In this document: positions 1 through 6,167 of the stretch, piece by piece | Numbering within the stretch: position 1 is the stretch's first letter | Layout of the letters: every line of letters starts with the position of its first letter | Assembly: GCA_002377985.1 (NCBI GenBank) | Contig: DFQW01000016.1 | Span: forward strand, 5,904 to 18,465 | Direction of reading: 5' to 3' | From: Halieaceae bacterium UBA3479 | GTDB lineage: Bacteria > Pseudomonadota > Gammaproteobacteria > Pseudomonadales > Halieaceae | Length of the DNA: 12,562 bases | Position numbers and translations under genes: made by a program | The notes under the pieces: generated by a model | Told to the model about the DNA's origin: nothing | Databases searched by the model: none | The model's input: the letters and a program-made list of their open reading frames with translations, nothing else

Positions 1-306
1 CTACTCCAGCACCGTTTGCTGCACGCCTTCAACGAGTATCACGCGAAACTCGCCAGTGCCCGCGCGCAGAGGTTTGGCCGCTGCGTATTCATCGCTCTCC
101 CAAAAGGCTCTGGCTTGCTCAGCCGAGGGCCAGCGATGCATCACCACGCGCGAGTGACTCCAGTCTCCCTCGAGGGATTTCTGCGGTCCACCCAACACGA
201 GGTATTCGCCGCCAAACTGCGCCACGATCGCCGGCACTTTTTTTGCATAAGCGCTGAAGGTTTCAGGGTCGTGAACAATTGCTTCTACAATGATGTAAGC
301 CGTCAT
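1..306 (-). CDS. DUF1330 family small protein
   Basis: A 101-residue protein, complete: its stop codon is the first three bases of the window. It opens with a beta strand (AYIIVEAIV), followed by a helix, the G-G-E-Y-L-V-L-G-G strand around residues 32-40, an E-G-D-W segment, and an R-V-V-M-H-R-W-P-S strand, then the S-D-E-Y...LR segment near residues 71-80. That order matches DUF1330 proteins, which adopt a dimeric ferredoxin-like alpha/beta-barrel fold. The length is typical for the family. No catalytic role is established for most members. The start is supported by GAGAGG at 312-317, five bases upstream, and by an extended -10 about 46 bases upstream. It lies downstream of the FAD oxidase on the same strand, separated by 198 bases with a promoter of its own. 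By inference it could be a small isomerase or lactone-processing enzyme of the pathway, but the sequence does not prove this. Confidence 0.85.
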   Translation of the reverse strand: MTAYIIVEAIVHDPETFSAYAKKVPAIVAQFGGEYLVLGGPQKSLEGDWSHSRVVMHRWPSAEQARAFWESDEYAAAKPLRAGTGEFRVILVEGVQQTVLE

Positions 307-351
307 GCTGGCCTCTCTGAATCAATGCCCCGGGCGCTAGCCGAGTCTGAA

Positions 352-360
352 AATATAACA
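352..360 (-). promoter_or_regulatory. Putative extended -10 promoter for the DUF1330 gene
   Basis: Read on the minus strand, the bases are TGT followed by TATATT, matching the extended -10 form TGnTATAAT with one mismatch. Transcription would start near position 345, giving a leader of about 40 bases with a good ribosome site. No convincing -35 hexamer lies at 17 bases, which is tolerated when TGn is present. The rest of 307-504 shows no gene and no clear terminator for the upstream FAD oxidase. Confidence 0.4.
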
Positions 361-504
361 CGCTGTAATTGGCTATTGGTCAGCATGAGCCGAGTAAAGT
401 CGCCATCGCCGGGTGTCGTCGATTAGAGTGCGGGAGGGTGTTCTTCATGCCGGAGTCTATCACCCGGCTGGCAATGCTTTCCTCTCAAGAGCGCTTGCTA
501 ATGA

Positions 505-2067
505 TCAAAACCCGAGTACGCCGGGATTCATTATTTTATCTGGATCGAGTATCGACTTAATGCCACTGATCAGTCCTTCGGCGGGCGCTTTCAACGCCGG
601 CCGATAATGATAGGCCTTGCCCAGCTGCAGATGACTGGCGCCTTGTGCTGAAAGGACATCCACAACTTCGCTCTTTATTTTGTATACCGCGTCCCACGCC
701 TGAGGAACCGCATCGAACTGGTTGATACGCGCGAGGTGCTCGGGCTCAAGACTGTGTTTGTGCAGGGGATTGAGCGCGTCCGGCCAAAAAAAGACGGGTT
801 CCAGTACCGTGATCTGTTCGCTAACCGTGGCGATCAGATAGCCGGTCTCAATGGCATATTGCGCCAGTAAGTCACGATTGCGTTCGTAAACCGCTTCGAT
901 GGCGGCTAATACCTGCTCGCCTTTGGAATGTGGCACGAGTCCGTGCACGGGTAACCAGCGTTCGCCCTCGGCCCCCACCATATTATTAACCGGTCCAAAC
1001 GGGTTGGCCGCCAGAATACGGGGGATACTGTCGGGTAAGGCTTTACCGCCCTCGGCTTCACATATAGCGTGGATCCGTTTGGCCTGATGGCTAGCTTCGG
1101 CATCGGTTCTGCCTTCGCTGATCGTGAACATGGCCCATTCCACTTCATCCATAAACCGCCGACCCGCGAAGGCGATTTTCGCGCCCTGCTTTACTTTGTT
1201 CACAATGCCCGCCTCGGCCTGAATCACACCTGAGAGCTGCTGTGCATCGGCGGTAAGACTGGCGCGCTTCATGCGCTGATGTTGCAGGTAAGGGTCAAAG
1301 CCAAAGCATTCAGTGGTCAGTGACTCTCTGGAGATCTGGGCCATTGCGCGGAGCATGGGGCCCGACTCCGTAAAGGCAAAGCTGGTATACCCCCTGGCGC
1401 CGGGTAAGGGTATTAACGGCAAGGTCGCCCGTACCTTGATGCCAAGCGCACCGCAGTCGCCCAGAAAGAGGCCTGTTAGATCTGGGCCGAAATGGCGCAT
1501 AAATGGAGCGCCGTTTATTTGGCTGGCGGCGCCCGTTTCGATCAGTTCGCCGGTGCCGGTAATCGCACTGACCGACAGTACGTTATCGGCTGCCGTGCCA
1601 CGCTGGCCACTGCCCCAGAAGATACTGTTTTGGGACAAGCTACCCCCAACGGTGGCGAACCTGCCCGACAGCGTGCCCCAATAGGGTGTGCGCACGCCCA
1701 GTGGCATCAGATGCTCGCTGAGCTTCTGCCAGCTGCATCCCGCCTCGACAGTCACGTAGCGGTCTTCAAGGTTGACCTCAACGATGGCGTCCATCGAGGT
1801 CATATCGATAAGAATGCTTTCCGGAGCCGTGGCGAGGTAGCCGCTGGTGTAGCTCATACCTCCGCCACGCGTGACGATAGGGGTTCGGCGTTCTCTGCAG
1901 GCTATAACCAATGACTGCACTTCTTCGATGCAACGGGGTTTGACGATCGCACCGATGGGCGGTCCGACAGTAAAAACATCTTGAGAATAAAGCGCAATGC
2001 GTTCAGGGTCCGTGTCGAGAATCTCGACGGGAAGTAGGTCGGTAATCTGGGAAACGACAGCGTTCAT
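505..2067 (-). CDS. FAD-binding oxidoreductase, GlcD / vanillyl-alcohol-oxidase type
   Basis: A 520-residue flavoprotein of the PCMH-type FAD-binding family (FAD_binding_4 plus a C-terminal oxidase cap domain). The pyrophosphate-binding loop is T-R-G-G-G-M-S-Y-T-S-G at residues 66-76. The second FAD segment, G-R-F-A-T-V-G-G-S-L-S-Q-N, lies at 135-147. The family hallmark P-D-L-T-G-L-F-L-G-D-C-G-A-L-G-I is at 195-210, and the C-terminal M-N-P-G-V-L-G motif at 513-519. Relatives oxidise 2-hydroxy acids (glycolate, D-lactate) or para-alkylphenols (4-cresol, vanillyl alcohol, eugenol). I see no obvious histidine for covalent FAD attachment in the first loop. Length fits the 4-cresol/vanillyl-alcohol branch slightly better than GlcD, so an aromatic or alkyl side-chain substrate is possible but unproven. 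The start is fixed by a near-perfect ribosome site just upstream. The gene is transcribed divergently from the VOC genes. Confidence 0.88.
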   Translation of the reverse strand: MNAVVSQITDLLPVEILDTDPERIALYSQDVFTVGPPIGAIVKPRCIEEVQSLVIACRERRTPIVTRGGGMSYTSGYLATAPESILIDMTSMDAIVEVNLEDRYVTVEAGCSWQKLSEHLMPLGVRTPYWGTLSGRFATVGGSLSQNSIFWGSGQRGTAADNVLSVSAITGTGELIETGAASQINGAPFMRHFGPDLTGLFLGDCGALGIKVRATLPLIPLPGARGYTSFAFTESGPMLRAMAQISRESLTTECFGFDPYLQHQRMKRASLTADAQQLSGVIQAEAGIVNKVKQGAKIAFAGRRFMDEVEWAMFTISEGRTDAEASHQAKRIHAICEAEGGKALPDSIPRILAANPFGPVNNMVGAEGERWLPVHGLVPHSKGEQVLAAIEAVYERNRDLLAQYAIETGYLIATVSEQITVLEPVFFWPDALNPLHKHSLEPEHLARINQFDAVPQAWDAVYKIKSEVVDVLSAQGASHLQLGKAYHYRPALKAPAEGLISGIKSILDPDKIMNPGVLGF

Positions 2068-2071
2068 TCAG

Positions 2072-2080
2072 CACCTCCTT
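2072..2080 (-). promoter_or_regulatory. Strong Shine-Dalgarno site of the FAD oxidase
   Basis: On the minus strand this reads AAGGAGGTG, an almost complete anti-16S match, ending four bases before the ATG at 2065-2067. It is the strongest ribosome site in the window and decides the start. Confidence 0.85.
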
Positions 2081-2102
2081 GATGTGCCCGAGATGGGCCA
2101 TC
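2081..2102 (-). promoter_or_regulatory. Inverted repeat directly upstream of the FAD oxidase ribosome site
   Basis: The arms GATG-T-GCCC and GGGC-CATC pair over eight base pairs with one bulged T and the loop GAGAT. It abuts the Shine-Dalgarno site on its 5' side, so it could be a leader hairpin or an operator. It could also be chance; there is no known-site match. Confidence 0.25.
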
Positions 2103-2143
2103 CAGTAGATGAACCAACAGCAAAAGGGTAGCAGAGGTTCTAC

Positions 2144-2162
2144 AAAAATGCCCGCCACGGGC
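2144..2162 (-). terminator. Weak hairpin plus T-tract (possible attenuator) in the FAD oxidase leader
   Basis: On the minus strand, GCCCG-TGG-CGGGC (2162 to 2150) is followed by A and then five T residues (2148-2144). This is the layout of an intrinsic terminator, but the stem has only five base pairs. It lies between the divergent start codons, so it would act on leader RNA of the FAD oxidase or on antisense RNA coming from the VOC gene. Confidence 0.25.
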
Positions 2163-2178
2163 GGCCCAGCTTTGGTTG

Positions 2179-2184
2179 TATGAT
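2179..2184 (+). promoter_or_regulatory. Putative -10 element for the VOC operon
   Basis: TATGAT lies 28 bases before the chosen ATG at 2213. Transcription would begin near 2191 and include the GAAGG ribosome site at 2201-2205. No good -35 hexamer is visible. The same hexamer, also preceded by TTTGGT-like bases, occurs at the MDR gene promoter (7402-7407). If this promoter is used, the upstream ATG at 2180 cannot be the start. Confidence 0.35.
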
Positions 2185-2212
2185 TCTCTTTCTCCATTCA
2201 GAAGGCCAAAGA

Positions 2213-3151
2213 ATGCGGCGCAAAGGTTTTTCTCATGTGGTGGTCAATACCGCCCACGCAGATACGTTGGGCGGGTTTTTGGCTGCTTTGGGTTGGCAGT
2301 GCCAGACGCAGGCATTGGATGATACCTCGATGGCTTTCTGGGGTATTACCGATACCCGTGGAGCCATGCACCGTTGGCGATTACCCCATGGAGGGTCGGA
2401 AGTAATCCTCCTTCCGGCTTCGGCTGAGACGCCGCTTTTGCGGCCCCTTACCAGCCCGGTCATCACACCCGGCGGGATTTTTGATATCAATATGCGCACC
2501 GACGACAGCCATTGGGCTTGCGCATTTCTTGAGACTCACGGATGGCGCGAGTTGGTGCAGCCGGTTGCCTGGCAGTTTGGTGCAGTCGAGACCAAAGAGG
2601 GCCTTTTTATACAGGATGACGGTATTGTGCTGGCGGTGATGCAGCGACTGCACCCCCCGCTCGAGGGTATTCAGTTTGATCGCATGAGCGACATTTTCAA
2701 CAGCACGCAGATGGTGACCAGCGTCGAACGCACGTTGGCGTTTCTTCAACTTTTTGGCTTTGAGCAGTTTGTTGATCATCGCGGACCCTTACCCGGAGAG
2801 GGCGCGAGAGTGCTACAGCTCGAGGATCAACCGGTAGAGACGGCACATGTGCGGTTGAGTATTGCGCATCCCGCGGCAGCCATGGATGGTTCGATTGAAC
2901 TGATTGACGTGCCTGCGCATCCATTGCCTCCGATCGATGTCCCAGCGCTGGGCGGTCGGGGTTTAAGGGCGCTCTGTATTCCACTGGAAAACGCAGCGCG
3001 CAGCTATGAGCGACTCATGGGCAGTGAGTGGTCGGACAAACTGATTCACCCACTGGCTCATCGTCAACTGCCCGGGTCGCTCAACACCGTTACATTCTCG
3101 GTGGTCGCGCCAGATGGCGGGCGGCTGGATTTTTATCAATGCCCGAATTGA
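2213..3151 (+). CDS. Two-domain VOC (glyoxalase/extradiol-dioxygenase fold) protein
   Basis: A 312-residue protein from the ATG at 2213. An in-frame ATG at 2180 would add 11 residues but has no ribosome site and falls in a -10-like element, whereas 2213 has GAAGG seven bases upstream. Four beta-alpha-beta-beta-beta modules can be traced at about residues 5-70, 86-147, 160-233 and 247-310, that is, two fused VOC domains. Module starts look typical (F-S-H-V-V-V-N and M-V-T-S-V-E-R-T-L-A-F-L). H8 sits where VOC enzymes place a metal ligand. The usual C-terminal glutamate ligand is not obvious; an aspartate (about residue 306) lies in the last strand. VOC families include extradiol dioxygenases, glyoxalases, epimerases and 4-hydroxyphenylpyruvate dioxygenase, and I cannot assign one. 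The next VOC gene follows after 10 bases, so the two are co-transcribed and may form a hetero-complex. Confidence 0.78.
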   Translation: MRRKGFSHVVVNTAHADTLGGFLAALGWQCQTQALDDTSMAFWGITDTRGAMHRWRLPHGGSEVILLPASAETPLLRPLTSPVITPGGIFDINMRTDDSHWACAFLETHGWRELVQPVAWQFGAVETKEGLFIQDDGIVLAVMQRLHPPLEGIQFDRMSDIFNSTQMVTSVERTLAFLQLFGFEQFVDHRGPLPGEGARVLQLEDQPVETAHVRLSIAHPAAAMDGSIELIDVPAHPLPPIDVPALGGRGLRALCIPLENAARSYERLMGSEWSDKLIHPLAHRQLPGSLNTVTFSVVAPDGGRLDFYQCPN

Positions 3152-3161
3152 GGGGGTCTGT

Positions 3162-4061
3162 ATGCTGAAATCGATTCTGATGGTTTGGGTGCTCGCACAC
3201 AATCTTGCTGTGACACAAGAGGCCTACGAGGAGTATTTGGGTTACCGACTGGTTGATGAGGGTTACATTGAAGACACGCTGGCCTTGGCGATCGAGCGGC
3301 CCGAACTGGCGGGGCAGCCCTACGTCACATTAATGCCTGCTGCCGGGCCTCAAGTAGGCATCCGGCTTGTGAACGGCGCCGAGCCCGATTATCAGCCGAT
3401 GCGACGCGTCGGTTGGAGTGCGATCGAACTGTTGGTAGCGGACCCCGTCGAGCTGAAGCAAAGACTCGACGGGTCCGGTTTTACGCACCTGCGCGGACCC
3501 GACTATTTGACCGAACAAAAAAATATTTTGGCGATGCAGGTTACGGGGCCCAGCCGGGAGCTCTTCTACCTCACGCATATGATTGACCCCACACAGTCGG
3601 TTCTTCAGCCGCAAAGCAGCTCAGCACCGGTTGGGCAAACGTTCATCATGGTGATGGGAAGCCCAGATTTATCTGACACGCTCCAATTTTTTACGGGCCA
3701 CTTCGGCAATGCCGTGATCGGTCCGGTACCGTATCGCATTGGTGTGTTATCGGACGCATACGGTTTGCCCGAGGATACACAGCACGCACTGGCGCTATTG
3801 TCGATGACCGATGGCTACGGCATTGAAATTGACCAGTATCCGTCCGGCGCTTCCTCTGTGCCCTCGGCCGCGGGTGAGCGAGGAGGCGTGATTCTCGTGA
3901 CCGTCAGCGCGGACCCCGAGGGTCTCAAGCAGGCGCCCGACTGGATCTCGGCTTATATTGACGAGCAAGGCGCTGTCCTCGGAGGAATTGCTACTTTGCC
4001 CTCCGGGACGCCGCTGGAAATTTCCTTTACGGCACCGTTGTTGCCATCACCGAGCAATTAG
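3162..4061 (+). CDS. Second two-domain VOC family protein
   Basis: A 299-residue protein. I start it at the ATG at 3162 because GAGGGGG (3150-3156) precedes it by five bases. An upstream in-frame ATG at 3114 would overlap the previous gene by 38 bases and lacks a ribosome site. Four strand-helix modules can be traced at about residues 5-72, 82-138, 158-226 and 241-289, the layout of two fused VOC domains. Clear module features are the helix A-Y-E-E-Y-L-G-Y-R-L near 21-30, V-G-W-S-A-I-E-L-L-V at 83-92 and L-Q-F-F-T-G-H-F-G near 174-182. The hydrophobic N-terminus looks like the first strand, not a signal peptide. Similarity to the preceding gene is only architectural, so any duplication is old. 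Metal ligands are not obvious. The function is unknown; co-transcription with the first VOC gene and position before leuCD place it in the same pathway. Confidence 0.72.
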   Translation: MLKSILMVWVLAHNLAVTQEAYEEYLGYRLVDEGYIEDTLALAIERPELAGQPYVTLMPAAGPQVGIRLVNGAEPDYQPMRRVGWSAIELLVADPVELKQRLDGSGFTHLRGPDYLTEQKNILAMQVTGPSRELFYLTHMIDPTQSVLQPQSSSAPVGQTFIMVMGSPDLSDTLQFFTGHFGNAVIGPVPYRIGVLSDAYGLPEDTQHALALLSMTDGYGIEIDQYPSGASSVPSAAGERGGVILVTVSADPEGLKQAPDWISAYIDEQGAVLGGIATLPSGTPLEISFTAPLLPSPSN

Positions 4062-4067
4062 TCTTAT

Positions 4068-4076
4068 TGTTATAAT
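4068..4076 (+). promoter_or_regulatory. Putative extended -10 promoter for the leuC-leuD pair
   Basis: TGTTATAAT matches the extended -10 consensus TGnTATAAT exactly and lies in an AT-rich patch just after the stop codon of the second VOC gene. Initiation near 4083 would give a leader of about 50 bases before the GTG at 4132. The -35 region is poor. This suggests leuCD can be expressed separately from the VOC genes. Confidence 0.55.
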
Positions 4077-4131
4077 TATAGGCTTTGTGGGTTTGGTGCA
4101 TTGAAGGCGGTGGGGGCTAGGCAGTTTTATT

Positions 4132-5538
4132 GTGGCCAAGACACTATTTGACAAGCTCTGGCAGGAGCACGAGATAGAGACGCTGTCAGAGCGGGAATCC
4201 CTTCTCTATATCGATCGTATTTTTCTTCATGAGCGGACAGGCAGCGTTGCCTTAAATAGCCTCCTCGAGTGCGGTCGTCAGGTTCGTCGAAAGGAACACG
4301 CCTTTTGTACGATGGACCACATTGTGGATACCTTCCCCGGGCGGGGTGACAACACCCTCATGCCCAGTGGCCAAGATTTCATCCTGGCAACGCGCAGCGC
4401 CGCCAGAGAAACCGGTATTCGGCTGTTCGACATTCAGGATCCTGATCAGGGAATCGTTCACGTGATCTCTCCTGAACTGGGTATTGCCCTGCCGGGTTTA
4501 TCGCTGATTTGTCCCGACAGCCATACCTGTACTTTGGGTGGGTTGGGCGCGCTGGCCTGGGGCGTGGGTTCAACCGAGGCGGAGCATGCGCTCGCTACCA
4601 GCACGCTTCGCGTGACCCGACCCGGCACCATGCAGATACTTTTTGAAGGATCACTGCCCTCCGGTGTGACAGCGAAAGACTTGATGCTACATACAATCCG
4701 GGAACTGTCAGCCGCGGGTGGCGCGGGTTATGCCATCGAGTTTGCGGGTGAAGCGATCGAGGCGCTTTCGGTCGAGGCGCGGCTGACACTGTGCAATATG
4801 GCGACCGAGCTATCGGCGTTTACCGGTTTGATTGCCCCTGACCTGGTTGTCCTCGAATACTGCAAGGGCCGGCAATTCGCGCCATCGGGAGCCGACTGGG
4901 AGCAGGCCCTTGCGCATTGGCGATCCTTGAGAAGCGATGAGGGTGCTCGCTTTGACTGCAATCGGCGTTTATCGGTTGACGCGCTTAAGCCGCAGCTGAG
5001 CTGGGGAACGAGCCCGCAATACTGTATCGCTTGGGACGAGAGGGTACCGTGTGCTGCCGATGCTTCAACCGAAGCCGAGAGCAGTGTGTGGCAAAGGATG
5101 CAGGACTACATGGGGCTAGCTGGCGGAAGTCGCCTCTCAGATTATCCTATCGACGCGGCATTTATTGGTTCTTGCACCAACAGTCGGTTATCAGACTTGC
5201 AGCTCGCTGCCGATTACCTGCTGAGAACGGGCCACCGCGTGGCGCGCGGAGTAAAAGCGCTATGCGTGCCGGGGAGCGGACGGGTCAAGCGAGAAGCCGA
5301 GGCTCAAGGCCTGCACGAGGTTTTTAAGAGTGCCGGATTTGAGTGGCGGGAGCCCGGATGCTCCATGTGCTTTTATGCGGGAGGCGAGAGTTTTGGAGAC
5401 AGGGCAAGGATCGCCTCTACCACAAATAGAAATTTTGAGGGGCGGCAGGGTATTGGGTCCCGCACGCACCTTGGCAGTCCGCTGACTGTTGTCGCCAGCG
5501 CATGCGCGGGCTATTTAACCGCGGACACCACAGCATGA
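4132..5538 (+). CDS. LeuC-type hydro-lyase large subunit (divergent isopropylmalate isomerase homologue)
   Basis: A 468-residue aconitase-superfamily large subunit, the normal LeuC length, starting at GTG (M-A-K-T-L-F-D-K-L, the standard LeuC opening). The three [4Fe-4S] cysteines are present: C348 in G-S-C-T-N-S-R, and C410 and C413 in P-G-C-S-M-C. The substrate-region motif N-R-N-F-E-G-R-Q-G is at 432-440. Several motifs differ from typical biosynthetic LeuC: D-H-N-V-x-T is D-H-I-V-D-T (62-67), G-D-S-H-T is P-D-S-H-T (128-132), T-A-T-H-G is T-C-T-L-G, and the loop after C413 lacks the usual A-M-N and has I for C before A-S-T. The fold and cluster are therefore intact but the substrate has probably changed. 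Known activities of the family are isomerising 2- and 3-isopropylmalate and hydrating citraconate. It overlaps leuD by ATGA. The ribosome site is weak (AGG, ten bases upstream). Confidence 0.9.
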   Translation: MAKTLFDKLWQEHEIETLSERESLLYIDRIFLHERTGSVALNSLLECGRQVRRKEHAFCTMDHIVDTFPGRGDNTLMPSGQDFILATRSAARETGIRLFDIQDPDQGIVHVISPELGIALPGLSLICPDSHTCTLGGLGALAWGVGSTEAEHALATSTLRVTRPGTMQILFEGSLPSGVTAKDLMLHTIRELSAAGGAGYAIEFAGEAIEALSVEARLTLCNMATELSAFTGLIAPDLVVLEYCKGRQFAPSGADWEQALAHWRSLRSDEGARFDCNRRLSVDALKPQLSWGTSPQYCIAWDERVPCAADASTEAESSVWQRMQDYMGLAGGSRLSDYPIDAAFIGSCTNSRLSDLQLAADYLLRTGHRVARGVKALCVPGSGRVKREAEAQGLHEVFKSAGFEWREPGCSMCFYAGGESFGDRARIASTTNRNFEGRQGIGSRTHLGSPLTVVASACAGYLTADTTA

Positions 5539-6167
5539 CACCCTTCACCCGGCACATCGGCGTGACTGCCCCCTTGTTGCGAGACAATATCGATACTGAC
5601 ACCATTATCCCTTCCCGAGAGATGAGAACGGTGTCGCGAACGGGGCTGGCTGAGGGTCTCTTCGCGCCATGGCGTTATACCGATCCAGATGCGCGTAGCC
5701 CCGAACACTCGTTTGTGCTGAACTTGGAAGCGTTTGCTGGCGCTTCGATTTTGCTCGCGGGTCAAAATTTTGGCTGCGGTTCGTCGCGAGAACACGCCGT
5801 CTGGGCGTTGATAGAGAGCGGCTTCCGTGTCGTCATCGCGCCTTCCTTTGCCACCATTTTTCGCAATAACGCGCTCCGTAATGGCCTACTGACCGTCTCG
5901 CTGGACGAAAACCTGATCCGAGGTATACGGGAGTGGGTTGAGGTAAATCCTCGGCACCATCTTGTCGAGGTGGACTTGGAAAAATGCGTGTTAATCGCTG
6001 ACTCTGCGCTCGCGCCGATCCCTTTTGTGATCGATCCTCTGAGTCGCACAATGCTGCTGGAGGGTCTAGATGAAATTGGTTTGACCGAGCAGTCTCTCGA
6101 CAGTATTGCGGCCTTCGAGGCCAGCGATCGCAAGCGTCGGTCTTGGGTTTATTTGGGTGATGCTTAA
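5535..6167 (+). CDS. LeuD-type hydro-lyase small subunit
   Basis: A 210-residue small (swivelling-domain) subunit that completes the active site of the LeuC partner. The start is the ATG inside the ATGA shared with the leuC stop, a typical translational coupling; an upstream in-frame start at 5502 would lie inside leuC and is not needed. Family motifs are D-N-I-D-T-D-T-I-I-P (17-26), the substrate-binding loop G-C-G-S-S-R-E-H-A (80-88) and I-A-P-S-F-A-x-I-F (101-109). The loop after I-I-P reads S-R-E-M, where E. coli LeuD has K-Q-F-L. This loop contacts substrate in the family, so the change supports a non-leucine substrate (inference). The C-terminus ends with basic residues and W-V-Y-L-G-D-A. 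The stop codon overlaps that of the convergent CoA-transferase gene. Confidence 0.9.
   Translation: MTPFTRHIGVTAPLLRDNIDTDTIIPSREMRTVSRTGLAEGLFAPWRYTDPDARSPEHSFVLNLEAFAGASILLAGQNFGCGSSREHAVWALIESGFRVVIAPSFATIFRNNALRNGLLTVSLDENLIRGIREWVEVNPRHHLVEVDLEKCVLIADSALAPIPFVIDPLSRTMLLEGLDEIGLTEQSLDSIAAFEASDRKRRSWVYLGDA

Noticed and set aside
307..504. Small gene or terminator between the FAD oxidase and the DUF1330 gene
   Set aside because: Short plus-strand open frames here have no ribosome site or domain. A GCCGG/CCGGC pair near 450-470 has a long loop and no T-tract. Only the minus-strand -10 candidate was retained.
906..1148. Open frame of 80 codons on the minus strand inside the FAD oxidase gene
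   Set aside because: It lies fully within a strongly supported gene in another frame, has no recognisable domain and no ribosome site of note. It is a shadow frame, common in mid-to-high GC coding DNA.
2180..2212. Upstream ATG as start of the first VOC protein
   Set aside because: The extra 11 residues have no ribosome site and overlap a -10-like hexamer; the ATG at 2213 has GAAGG at proper spacing and begins the first VOC strand directly.
4132..6167. Ordinary leucine-biosynthesis leuCD locus
   Set aside because: No leuB or leuA neighbour is present, several active-site motifs differ from biosynthetic LeuC, and all neighbours are catabolic. Not absolutely excluded without the rest of the genome.
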